A stretch of DNA of 56,549 nucleotides from Ruminococcus sp. (GTDB taxonomy: Bacteria; Bacillota; Clostridia; Oscillospirales; Ruminococcaceae): the NCBI GenBank assembly GCA_017534835.1, contig JAFXVT010000038.1:1-56549 (forward strand), read 5' to 3'. The translations under genes and the position numbers were made by a program. The notes under the pieces were generated by a model. The model had not been told where the DNA came from. It saw nothing but the letters and a program-made list of their open reading frames with translations, and searched no databases. This document shows positions 49,530-56,549 of the stretch, piece by piece (within the stretch, counting starts at the first letter, position 1; every line of letters starts with the position of its first letter).

Positions 49530-51574
49530 TACAGCCTCCTTACCTTGTATTCCTTCCCGGTCATAACTATCTCATAGCCGTTCGTCACCGGGAACAAGCC
49601 TTCTTTGTTTTCAGCCGGTATCTCCCTCTCGGGGATAAGACCGGTCCGCTCCGAGCAGTGGATCATCAGTCCGGAGCCTTTTTCATCTGCGGGGACGAGC
49701 GACAATTCCTTGCCCCTGTACGTGACCGTCAGAGCTCCGCCGTCGTAATCTATCAGACAGCCACGGCTCTCGGCGTGTACCGCACCATCTCCGAAGATCT
49801 GTGCATCTCCGCAGTATATCTCAGTTTCACCGGCAGCAGCGCTGAAATACCCCGGGAACAGCTCAAGCCCCTTCACATACGCGGAATACTCCGACTGTAC
49901 ATTCTTCGTGAGGATCAGCATATCTGCCGAGCCTATGCCGTTCACGAGCAGGTACTTGCGCACGTGATCCGCCGTGCTGTAGTGACCGCTGAGATCTATG
50001 ATGTCCGCGTATCCGCCGTGAGTCACCACTACTGCGTGATCGTCGCCCGAGCCGAGAACTGCCGCTCTAAACGCCCTCCGCGAAGCATACCCGGAAACGA
50101 GCGAGATAACGCAGAACAGTGCCATTCCGGAGGAAGTCAGTATCGCGGTCGTGCGGCTGCTGCGGCGGATGATGTGAACGATGATGACCGAGAGTGCCGC
50201 AGATATGAGCAGTATCCGCAGAATTCCCGATGTATCCGCGATGTGGAGCGCTCCGACTGACGAAACAGCTTCAGATATACGGATGATCAGCTTTATGAGC
50301 CCTGCCGCGATGCCGGACACAGGTATCAGTCCGAATGATACGAGCCAGAGCAGTCCGAGCGCCATCGCGCACGTACACAGCGGCAGAAGTATGATATTCG
50401 CAAACGGCGAGATGAGCGAGGTCTCATCGAAAAAGAACACACACAGCGGAAATACCGAAAGAGTGGTGCATATCGCCGTAACGAGCATGATACCGAGCTT
50501 TTGCAGCAATGTCTCATCCTTCATCTTCTTCGTCATATACGGCGCAAATACAGCTATGCCCGCCGTGCCTGCTGCCGAGAGAAGGAAACCGGCGCTGTAG
50601 ACGCAGTACGGGTCGGAAATGCATATTATCAGCACCGCCGCCGAAAGCGAATTCAGCGAGTCGTTCTGTCGCAGAAACAGCCGTGCGGAGTACATAATAT
50701 CGAGCATTACTGCCGCTCTCACAGCCGATACGGGACTGTTTGCGAGCATTATAAGCGCTATCATAAAAACGTTCACGGCAGCGAATGAGATACGGTAGCT
50801 GACGTGCATTTTCCTGAGCAGGAGCATCAGCAATGCCGAAATTATCGACACGTGCAGACCCGAGACCGCGAGGACGTGACCAATGCCTGTCCTGTAAAGC
50901 ACTGTCCTCGAATTGTCGTCGAGGTTCTGTTTTTCGCCGAATATCATACCTGCAAGGAAGCTTCCGCAGTCGTTTCCCGTTTCTGCGCGCAGGCTCGCGG
51001 TCAGGCTCTCACGGATGTCACGGAGCGTCCGCCGGAGCATAAAGCGGTCATTGTGCAATATCTCGCGCTCCTTCGCGGAGGTCGCGATAAGCTGGATATG
51101 ACGGGCTTTGTAGGCTGTCTCTGCCCTGAAAAGATAATTGTCGTGCGGCACGGAAAGGTGACATTCGCCGAACCTTATCACGTCGCCGAGGTCAGCGCCG
51201 GTATCAGCCGTGTAATACGTCAGCTTTGCGCGCGTATCGCCGTTTATCCTGCCGCTGAGCGTGTAGAGCACGTTTCCGCCCTGACAGCTCACACAGTCGG
51301 TGACGGTGCCCTCAAAAGAGGCTGTCTGACCGTCGAAAGCAAGTGCCGGACTGAACACGAATGCGGTATACGCAAAGCTCATCAGCACTGATAAGACGAA
51401 CGAGCCGGCTGTCAGCGCAAAGTCGCCGGCGGAAAAGCTCTTCCGCCTGCCGTAGAATACAGCCGCCGCTGCGAACGCCAGAGTAAACAGCACACATTCC
51501 GGCTCCATAAAAAACGAAGCGAAAAACGTGCCCGACAAATATGCTGCTGCCGCACCGATAGTTTTCCGCTTCAT
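49529..51574 (-). CDS. comEC: ComEC/Rec2-family competence protein with a degenerate C-terminal hydrolase domain
   Basis: 681 aa, ATG 51574, 5 bp after the phosphoribosyltransferase stop and without a clear ribosome site, so translation is probably coupled. Several N-terminal helices, an OB-like DUF4131 region (FEGTVTDCVSCQGGNVLYTL), then the competence core with GHVLAVSGLHVSIISALLML (about 232-251) and about ten helices. ComEC forms the DNA import channel. The C-terminal metallo-beta-lactamase-like domain has lost its metal site: where relatives have L-T-H-X-D-X-D-H, this one reads LILTKNVQSEYSAY (553-566). Nuclease function of that domain is therefore unlikely. Confidence 0.88.
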   Translation of the reverse strand: MKRKTIGAAAAYLSGTFFASFFMEPECVLFTLAFAAAAVFYGRRKSFSAGDFALTAGSFVLSVLMSFAYTAFVFSPALAFDGQTASFEGTVTDCVSCQGGNVLYTLSGRINGDTRAKLTYYTADTGADLGDVIRFGECHLSVPHDNYLFRAETAYKARHIQLIATSAKEREILHNDRFMLRRTLRDIRESLTASLRAETGNDCGSFLAGMIFGEKQNLDDNSRTVLYRTGIGHVLAVSGLHVSIISALLMLLLRKMHVSYRISFAAVNVFMIALIMLANSPVSAVRAAVMLDIMYSARLFLRQNDSLNSLSAAVLIICISDPYCVYSAGFLLSAAGTAGIAVFAPYMTKKMKDETLLQKLGIMLVTAICTTLSVFPLCVFFFDETSLISPFANIILLPLCTCAMALGLLWLVSFGLIPVSGIAAGLIKLIIRISEAVSSVGALHIADTSGILRILLISAALSVIIVHIIRRSSRTTAILTSSGMALFCVISLVSGYASRRAFRAAVLGSGDDHAVVVTHGGYADIIDLSGHYSTADHVRKYLLVNGIGSADMLILTKNVQSEYSAYVKGLELFPGYFSAAAGETEIYCGDAQIFGDGAVHAESRGCLIDYDGGALTVTYRGKELSLVPADEKGSGLMIHCSERTGLIPEREIPAENKEGLFPVTNGYEIVMTGKEYKVRRL

Positions 51575-51579
51575 ATGTA

Positions 51580-52119
51580 TTATTTAAAGAAAAGTGGCAG
51601 CTTTTCGAGGAAAACTATGTCTGATCTGTCGGCGGCTTCGCCCTCTGCGAGCACAGCCGTCTTAGCGGCTATCCCTCCGCCGGCAGCCTCTACAAGCTTC
51701 TCAAGTGCGGTAAGCGACTCGCCCGTGCTTATCACGTCGTCCGCTATCAGCACACGCTTTCCTCTCAGCATCTCAGCCTTGTCCGCAGCAAGATAAAGCG
51801 TCTGCTCAGCCGCAGTCGTTATCGACTTCACCTTCACAGCGATAGGGTCGTTCATATACAGCTTCACGGACTTTCTCGCAACGACATAGGGCTTGCCGCT
51901 CTGACGCGCCATTTCGTAGCCGAGCGGTATCCCCTTCGATTCTGCCGTGAGTATAACGTCAAATTCCGGACACTTCTTCAGAAGCGCCTCTGCGGAAGCG
52001 ACAGTTATCTCAACGTCCGAGAACATAACGAATGCTGCGATGTCGAGCTTATCGCTCAGCGGACACAGCGGGAGCTCGCGCTCGAGCCCTGCTATCGTCA
52101 TCCTGTAGGTCTCAGCCAT
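51580..52119 (-). CDS. Phosphoribosyltransferase (Apt/Xpt-like)
   Basis: 179 aa, ATG 52119 with GGAG upstream. Type I phosphoribosyltransferase fold with the PRPP loop VLIADDVISTGESL (about 123-136) and, earlier, ILTAESKGIPLGYEMARQSG (about 56-75), as in adenine phosphoribosyltransferases. YVVARKSVKLYM follows. It transfers ribose 5-phosphate from PRPP to a purine base; the N-terminus (PLCPLSDKLDIAAFVMFSD) is unlike classical Apt, so the base is uncertain. It lies between hinT and comEC on the alaS transcript. Confidence 0.85.
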   Translation of the reverse strand: MAETYRMTIAGLERELPLCPLSDKLDIAAFVMFSDVEITVASAEALLKKCPEFDVILTAESKGIPLGYEMARQSGKPYVVARKSVKLYMNDPIAVKVKSITTAAEQTLYLAADKAEMLRGKRVLIADDVISTGESLTALEKLVEAAGGGIAAKTAVLAEGEAADRSDIVFLEKLPLFFK

Positions 52120-52130
52120 TTCTGCTCTCC

Positions 52131-52484
52131 TTATTCGGTCTTGCCGAGTGACTCAGGTCCCCAGCCCATTTTTACGCCTGCGAGCATATGGAAATGCATA
52201 TGCTTTACGGTCTGTCCGGCATCGTCGCCGCAGTTGTTGATGATACGGTAGCTCTCGATACCCTCATCCTTAGCTATCTTTGCAGCAGCCTCGAATACCT
52301 TCGCAACGAGAGAGGAATTCTCCTCTGTTATCTCGTTTGCGCTCGCGATGTGAGCCTTCGGGATTATGAGGTAGTGTACGGGAGCTATCGGAGCGATGTC
52401 CTTGAAGCTGTAAACGTACTCGTCCTCGTACACCTTTGTGCTCGGTATCTCGCCGTCGATTATCTTGCAGAATAAGCAGTCCAT
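52131..52484 (-). CDS. hinT: HIT family nucleotide-binding hydrolase
   Basis: 117 aa. ATG 52484 (MDCLFCKIIDGEIPS) is seven bases after GGAG and preferred to an ATG two codons earlier. CLFCKI provides the two N-terminal Cys common in bacterial HINT, and the active-site triad is KHMHFHML (about 94-101), in place of the usual H-X-H-X-H. HINT proteins hydrolyse nucleoside phosphoramidates. It is close to a typical 113-aa size. It is 12 bp downstream of alaS, a pairing that suits hydrolysis of aminoacyl-adenylates released by synthetases. Confidence 0.92.
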   Translation of the reverse strand: MDCLFCKIIDGEIPSTKVYEDEYVYSFKDIAPIAPVHYLIIPKAHIASANEITEENSSLVAKVFEAAAKIAKDEGIESYRIINNCGDDAGQTVKHMHFHMLAGVKMGWGPESLGKTE

Positions 52485-52496
52485 AGTCATTCTCCT

Positions 52497-55127
52497 TTAC
52501 TTGATGATATTAGATACCACGCTCTCGAACTGTGCAAGAGCCTCATCTATCTTGGCAATATCGCCTGCACCAGCCATTGCGCCGTCGGGCTTTCCGCCGC
52601 CCTTTCCGCCTGTAACAGCGGCTATCTCGCGGACGATAGTGCCTGCATTTCCGCCCTTTGCAACTGCTTCTTTGGTGCATACGCAGTAGAATGTGCCCTT
52701 CTCACCGACTGTGCCTGCGAAAAGTGCGATAACAGGCTCGTTCTTGTCCTTTACGCTGTCGCCGAGCTTGCGGAGCGCGTCGGGAGCTGTGCCGTCAAGT
52801 CTTGCGGAAACGAGCTTCACGCCGCCGACTTCCTTTGCATTGTCGAAGAGAGAAGCTGTCTTTGCGTTTGCTATCTGCTGGTTGAGGCTCTCGAGCTTCT
52901 TGTCCTTGTCCTTGAGCTCGGCAGCAACAGCAGCGCACTTCTCGGGGAGCTCGCTCACATTTGCGAGCTTGAGAGCCTTTGCAGAGCGTGCGATAGTGTC
53001 CTTGAATTCGTTGAGCAGAGCCATCACGCCCATACCTGTTACAGCCTCGATACGTCTTACGCCGGCTGCGACAGAGCTCTCGGAAACTATCTTGAAGAGT
53101 CCTATCTGTGATGTATTAGAAATGTGAGTACCGCCGCAGAATTCGATAGAGCTGTCAGCAGTTACTACTCTTACAGTGTCGCCGTACTTCTCGCCGAAGA
53201 GAGCCATTGCACCGAGCTTCTTAGCCTCCTCGATAGGGAGCTCCTGCATCGTTACGGGTACAGCCTTCATTATCTCGGCATTGACGAGCTCCTCGACCTT
53301 TGTTATCTCCTCGGCAGTCATTGCGGAGAAGTGGTTGAAGTCGAAGCGGCAGGCGTTCTCATTTACGAGCTGACCAGCCTGATGTACGTGGTCGCCAAGC
53401 ACCTGACGGAGCGCATACTGAAGAAGATGAGCAGTCGTGTGGTTGCGCATTATAGCCCATCTGCGCTCTCTGTCGATAGCGGCAGTTACGTTGTCGCCCT
53501 TGCGGAGAGTTCCCTGCTCGACTGTCGCAACATGGAGGAAGTGACCCTCAGACTTGATAGTATCGGCAACAGAAGCGATGTTCTCGCCGCTGATTATCGA
53601 GCCGGTATCGCCGACCTGTCCGCCGCTCTCAGCGTAGAAGGGAGTAACATCGAGCACGATGACTACGTCGTCGCCCTCGTTTGCGAAATCGACCTCAGCG
53701 CCGTCCTTGTAGATAGCGAGTATCTCAGCGCTCTCAGCCTCGAAATCGGTATAGCCGGTGAATACGGTCTTGGGAGCGTCTACCTTTATGCTGTTGTCAG
53801 CCCACGAAGAGCCAGCCTTTGCAGCGTGGTCAGCCTTCGCACGTGCTCTCTGCTCCTTTGCGAGCTCAGTGAAGCGGTCGCGGTCAACTGTGAGTCCCTT
53901 CTCCTCGCATATCTCCTCTGTAAGGTCTATCGGGAAGCCGTATGTATCGGAGAGCCTGAATGCATCGTCGCCGGAGAGAACTGTCTTGCCCTCAGCTTTG
54001 AGAGCCTCGGTGAAGCCGTTGAGCATCTCTGTGCCCTTGTCGATGGTCTTGGCAAAAGCCTCCTCCTCGACGCCGATTATCTTCTTGATGTAGTCGCGCT
54101 TCTCGGCGAGCTCGGGATAAGCAGTTGCATTCTCATTGATAACAGTGTCGCATACCTCGCAGAGGAAGGGCTTTGTTATGCCGAGAAGTCTGCCGTGGCG
54201 TGCAGCTCTTCTGAGGAGACGGCGGAGAACGTAGCCGCGTCCCTCGTTGGAGGGCATAATGCCGTCGCCGACCATAAATGTTGTGCTTCTGATGTGGTCA
54301 GTGATGACACGGAGAGAAACGTCGGTCTTGTGGTCGTTCTTGTACTCAACGCCTGCGATGCGTGAGATGTGCTTCATAATATTCTGAACAGTGTCGACCT
54401 CGAAGATATTGTCGACGTTCTGCATAACACAGGCAAGTCTCTCAAGACCCATACCTGTGTCGATGTTCTTGTTCTTCATCTCGGCATAGTGACCCTCGCC
54501 GTCGCTGTCGAACTGGCTGAATACGAGGTTCCATATCTCGATAACGCGGTCGCAGTCGCTTGCCTGCTCGAAGCTCTCGAACGGACCGTAAGCCTCTCCG
54601 CGGTCGAAATGTATCTCAGAGCAGGGACCGCAGGGACCTGAGCCGTGCTCCCAGAAGTTGTCCTTCTTGCCGAGGCGGATTATCCTGTCGTGGGGGATAC
54701 CGATGTTGTTCTCCCAGATCTGCTCAGCCTCGTCATCGCTCTCGTAGATCGTTATCCAGAGGCGGTCTGCCGGTATCTCGAGCACCTTTGTGAGGAATTC
54801 CCAAGCCCAGTCGATAGCCTCGGTCTTGAAGTAATCGCCGAACGAGAAGTTGCCGAGCATCTCAAAATATGTACCGTGGCGAGCTGTCTTGCCTACGCTC
54901 TCGATGTCGGGAGTTCTGATACACTTCTGGCAGGTAGTAACTCTCACATTGGGAGGAGTAGCCTGTCCGAGGAAGAATTTCTTGAGCGGAGCCATACCTG
55001 AGTTGATGAGAAGGAGGCTCTTGTCTCCCTGCGGAACGAGCGAAGCGCTCGCCATACGTGTGTGGTTCTTGCTCTCGAAGAATGAAAGATACTTTTCGCG
55101 TAAGTCATTAAGACCTGTCCACTGCAT
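52497..55127 (-). CDS. alaS: Alanyl-tRNA synthetase
   Basis: 876 aa from ATG 55127, nine bases after AAAGGAG; the longer frame upstream reads through the leader and is not translated. Class II core with LREKYLSFFESKNHTRM at the start, then GMAPLKKFFLGQATPPN and CQKCIRTPDIESVGKTARHG, read in parts as KCIRTPDIES and GRHGTYFEMLGN-like (ARHGTYFEMLGNFSFGDYF). The editing domain has RNHTTAHLLQYALR (HXXXH) and CGGTHISNT supplies the zinc ligands. A Gly-rich C-Ala domain (GGKGGGKPDGAMAGA) ends the protein. It is the first gene of a 13.7-kb co-directional run and is controlled by a T-box. Confidence 0.97.
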   Translation of the reverse strand: MQWTGLNDLREKYLSFFESKNHTRMASASLVPQGDKSLLLINSGMAPLKKFFLGQATPPNVRVTTCQKCIRTPDIESVGKTARHGTYFEMLGNFSFGDYFKTEAIDWAWEFLTKVLEIPADRLWITIYESDDEAEQIWENNIGIPHDRIIRLGKKDNFWEHGSGPCGPCSEIHFDRGEAYGPFESFEQASDCDRVIEIWNLVFSQFDSDGEGHYAEMKNKNIDTGMGLERLACVMQNVDNIFEVDTVQNIMKHISRIAGVEYKNDHKTDVSLRVITDHIRSTTFMVGDGIMPSNEGRGYVLRRLLRRAARHGRLLGITKPFLCEVCDTVINENATAYPELAEKRDYIKKIIGVEEEAFAKTIDKGTEMLNGFTEALKAEGKTVLSGDDAFRLSDTYGFPIDLTEEICEEKGLTVDRDRFTELAKEQRARAKADHAAKAGSSWADNSIKVDAPKTVFTGYTDFEAESAEILAIYKDGAEVDFANEGDDVVIVLDVTPFYAESGGQVGDTGSIISGENIASVADTIKSEGHFLHVATVEQGTLRKGDNVTAAIDRERRWAIMRNHTTAHLLQYALRQVLGDHVHQAGQLVNENACRFDFNHFSAMTAEEITKVEELVNAEIMKAVPVTMQELPIEEAKKLGAMALFGEKYGDTVRVVTADSSIEFCGGTHISNTSQIGLFKIVSESSVAAGVRRIEAVTGMGVMALLNEFKDTIARSAKALKLANVSELPEKCAAVAAELKDKDKKLESLNQQIANAKTASLFDNAKEVGGVKLVSARLDGTAPDALRKLGDSVKDKNEPVIALFAGTVGEKGTFYCVCTKEAVAKGGNAGTIVREIAAVTGGKGGGKPDGAMAGAGDIAKIDEALAQFESVVSNIIK

Positions 55128-55164
55128 AGATATTATCTCCTTTAATAAAATGATTTGCGGGACA

Positions 55165-55385
55165 AAATATAAAAAGCCCCGCCGCCAAATGGGACGAAGG
55201 CTCTCGTGGTACCACCCAAATTCAAAGGAGCATACTGCCCCTTCCTCGTTCGTCCTTAACGCGGACATACGCCGGAGTTTCCCGCGGAGGCTCGGGGTAA
55301 GCACCTGCCCTGCGCCTGAAAGCTCGCACCTGCCGCTTTCTCTCTGAAAGGCGCGCCAAAGCAGTCAATCCCGTCGACGCCATAC
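55165..55385 (-). promoter_or_regulatory. T-box leader of alaS
   Basis: The minus-strand leader holds the T-box core GGGTGGTACCACGAG (55217-55203), close to the AGGGTGGNACCGCG consensus, preceded by a structured stem-I region with TCAGAGAG and GGTGCGAGC motifs. It is followed by a terminator stem ending GGGGCTTTTT (55180-55171). Uncharged tRNA-Ala is expected to stabilise the antiterminator and allow alaS transcription. I could not place the alanine specifier codon with certainty. Confidence 0.93.
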
Positions 55386-55391
55386 ACATAC

Positions 55392-55420
55392 ATTATATAT
55401 CCGCGGGCATGAAAAGTCAA
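55392..55420 (-). promoter_or_regulatory. Promoter of the alaS T-box operon
   Basis: Minus strand TTGACT (55420-55415), 17-bp spacer, TATAAT (55397-55392), immediately before the T-box leader. Confidence 0.75.
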
Positions 55421-55454
55421 GAGCTTTTTCGTTTTTTCCGCTCAAATCAGCAAA

Positions 55455-55480
55455 AAAGCACCCGCCGAAACAGGTGCTTT
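55455..55480 (-). terminator. Terminator of the lipoprotein gene
   Basis: AAAGCACC (55455-55462) pairs with GGTGCTTT (55473-55480), 10-nt loop; on the minus strand a run of six T follows. Confidence 0.85.
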
Positions 55481-55486
55481 GTCTCA

Positions 55487-56203
55487 TTATTCGTGGAGCT
55501 TTGCCTTTGTGAGAGGAAGGTCGGCTGCCTTTTCCATAAGGTAAAGAGCATCTATATCATTTGATGTCGTATATGCCATCCAAAAAGACGGTACATGCTT
55601 ACCTTCATCCCCAAAATTCGGGAAATCTAAATATGCGTAATATGCTTTATAATAAATCGTTATATCACCATAACAATTGAATGTGCCTGTTCGACAAAGA
55701 GCGGGAAATCCTAAAAACTCCACTTCGGTACTGGAATCCACTGCAACTTTTGAAAAATCTCCGTTTGTATCTTGTTTACATTTACGACGCATAAAAGGCT
55801 GCATAACAAAAAGTAATTCTTCAGGCAATTCATCAAGCGTGTGTCCTTGTGACACATCCTGAAATTTTTCATTAAAGTCGAAATCCATTCCATAATACAC
55901 CGGAGCACTCTCTGAACCACCGGTCAGACAAATCATACCGGTTCTATCAATTATATCATCAACTTCCCATCCCTTGGGAAACGGCATATCAATACCATTC
56001 CAGTTATGATACTCCCCCACTTCCAAAGAAACCGATGATTCTGTCTCTTGAGTATTCTCTTCCTTTTTTGCTTCCGTCTCCTGCTGAGCTGCCGCTGTTG
56101 CCGCAGGGGCGCCATTCTTGCTGCTCTCGGACGAGCCCGCAGCGCTTCCGCAGCCTGTGAGCATAACAGCCGCCATGCAAATTGCAAATATTCCCTTTTT
56201 CAT
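55487..56203 (-). CDS. Lipoprotein of unknown function
   Basis: 238 aa, ATG 56203 ten bases after AAGGAG. Signal peptide with lipobox MLTGC (Cys18). A Ser/Ala/Glu-rich spacer (about 20-60) is followed by a domain that I do not recognise: WNGIDMPFPKGWEVDDII (about 69-86), GDFSKVAVDSSTEVEFLGFP (about 148-167) and YGDITIYYKAYYAYLDFP. The pattern of a FPKGWE-type start and a tyrosine-rich strand recalls small surface-anchored ligand-binding domains. The domain-coding part is AT-rich compared with the rest. It is monocistronic with its own promoter and terminator. Confidence 0.85.
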   Translation of the reverse strand: MKKGIFAICMAAVMLTGCGSAAGSSESSKNGAPAATAAAQQETEAKKEENTQETESSVSLEVGEYHNWNGIDMPFPKGWEVDDIIDRTGMICLTGGSESAPVYYGMDFDFNEKFQDVSQGHTLDELPEELLFVMQPFMRRKCKQDTNGDFSKVAVDSSTEVEFLGFPALCRTGTFNCYGDITIYYKAYYAYLDFPNFGDEGKHVPSFWMAYTTSNDIDALYLMEKAADLPLTKAKLHE

Positions 56204-56259
56204 TGTGATTATACTCCTTATTCAGCGGTATTACAATAATTACCGACATTATTTATTTC

Positions 56260-56288
56260 ATTATAGTATATAATCGAAGTAAAGTCAA
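56260..56288 (-). promoter_or_regulatory. Promoter of the lipoprotein gene
   Basis: Minus strand TTGACT (56288-56283), 17-bp spacer, TATAAT (56265-56260). Confidence 0.7.
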
Positions 56289-56467
56289 GCGTGAATTTGT
56301 CACTATCTGTGCAAATGCCGAAAAACGTGGATTTTCCGCCCTGTATAACCTGACAAAAATATAACTTACTTTGACAAAAAATAACATAGAAACTATTAGC
56401 TTGCTGTCCGAAATCTATAGACTTTTGCGGAAAATGCAAATATTCTGCAAAATTTTCATTGCAGTGC

Positions 56468-56496
56468 TTGATTTTTCAAATGCATTGTGCTATAGT
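56468..56496 (+). promoter_or_regulatory. Promoter of a gene starting just beyond the window
   Basis: TTGATT (56468-56473), 17-bp spacer, TATAGT (56491-56496). The leader that follows ends with AAGGAG a few bases before the window edge, so the start codon lies just outside. A second possible promoter is TTGACA (56371-56376), 17 bp, TATTAG (56394-56399). The rest of 56289-56467 shows nothing else. Confidence 0.6.
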
Positions 56497-56549
56497 ATGC
56501 TTGTACGAGGGAGAATCCCCCGAAACATGAGTAAATGAAAAGGAGAATA

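Noticed and set aside
53124-54365. 413-codon plus-strand frame opposite alaS
   Set aside because: Antisense shadow of a highly conserved gene.

Overview
The window is about 56.5 kb of a chromosome from an anaerobic Gram-positive Clostridia member, most probably Ruminococcus or a close Oscillospiraceae relative. This is inferred from gene content, not from an rRNA: addB-addA order, rubrerythrin, an alanyl T-box, the GGGtGRT/NifU-like gene pair, Thr-rich (TTT) linkers on a GH25 lysozyme, a cohesin-like lipoprotein, an LTA-synthase homologue, AGGAGG ribosome sites and TTGACA-17-TATAAT promoters. There is no rRNA, CRISPR array, integrase or transposase. Two tRNA genes, Gln(UUG) and Arg(CCU), are present.

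Layout. 1-1564 (-): GGGtGRT protein and NifU-like Fe-S scaffold, with a divergent promoter region shared with a MATE transporter. 1823-5049 (+): MATE pump, NudC-like Nudix hydrolase, tRNA-Gln, a 113-bp tandem repeat block, dCMP deaminase. 5139-7064 (-): cytosolic sugar-binding-like/GGDEF diguanylate cyclase. 7403-9115 (+): inorganic pyrophosphatase and a divergent PRPP synthetase. 9228-18275: exonuclease III, SDR, LTA-synthase-like protein, FlK-like thioesterase, HtrA protease, three tandem TM2/zinc-ribbon proteins, rubrerythrin, RluA pseudouridine synthase. 18480-27670 (+): GH25 double-module lysozyme and AddB/AddA. 27738-30743: cohesin-like lipoprotein (-), HD protein and O-acetylhomoserine sulfhydrylase (+). 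30799-38556 (-): an eight-gene run from mscS to a DUF1648-like membrane protein, with rsmA, two flavoproteins and a PLP-fold protein that lacks its lysine. 38773-41261: a 64-aa gene, tRNA-Arg, and a lysine-rich 599-aa orphan. 41436-55127 (-): a twelve-ORF run that begins with alaS behind a T-box and continues through hinT, a phosphoribosyltransferase, comEC, holA, a Toprim RNase M5-like protein, an MBOAT/DHHW pair, an SDR and a membrane protein, ending in a TetM-like GTPase fused to a Rae1/YacP-type NYN nuclease. The last of these is split by an apparent one-base deletion. 55487-56203 (-): lipoprotein of unknown function.

The most unusual content is a series of proteins with recognisable folds but altered catalytic signatures: the MBOAT (WHG to WYG) with its DHHW partner (DHHW to DSKW), the aminotransferase-like protein (Lys to Glu), the second GH25 module, the ComEC hydrolase domain and the metallophosphoesterase. 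The candidate undescribed system is the ribosomal-protection-type GTPase joined to an A-site-nuclease-type NYN domain at the end of the alaS operon. A cohesin-like module that looks circularly permuted is a second strong candidate. All assignments come from reading the sequence; no database search was run.
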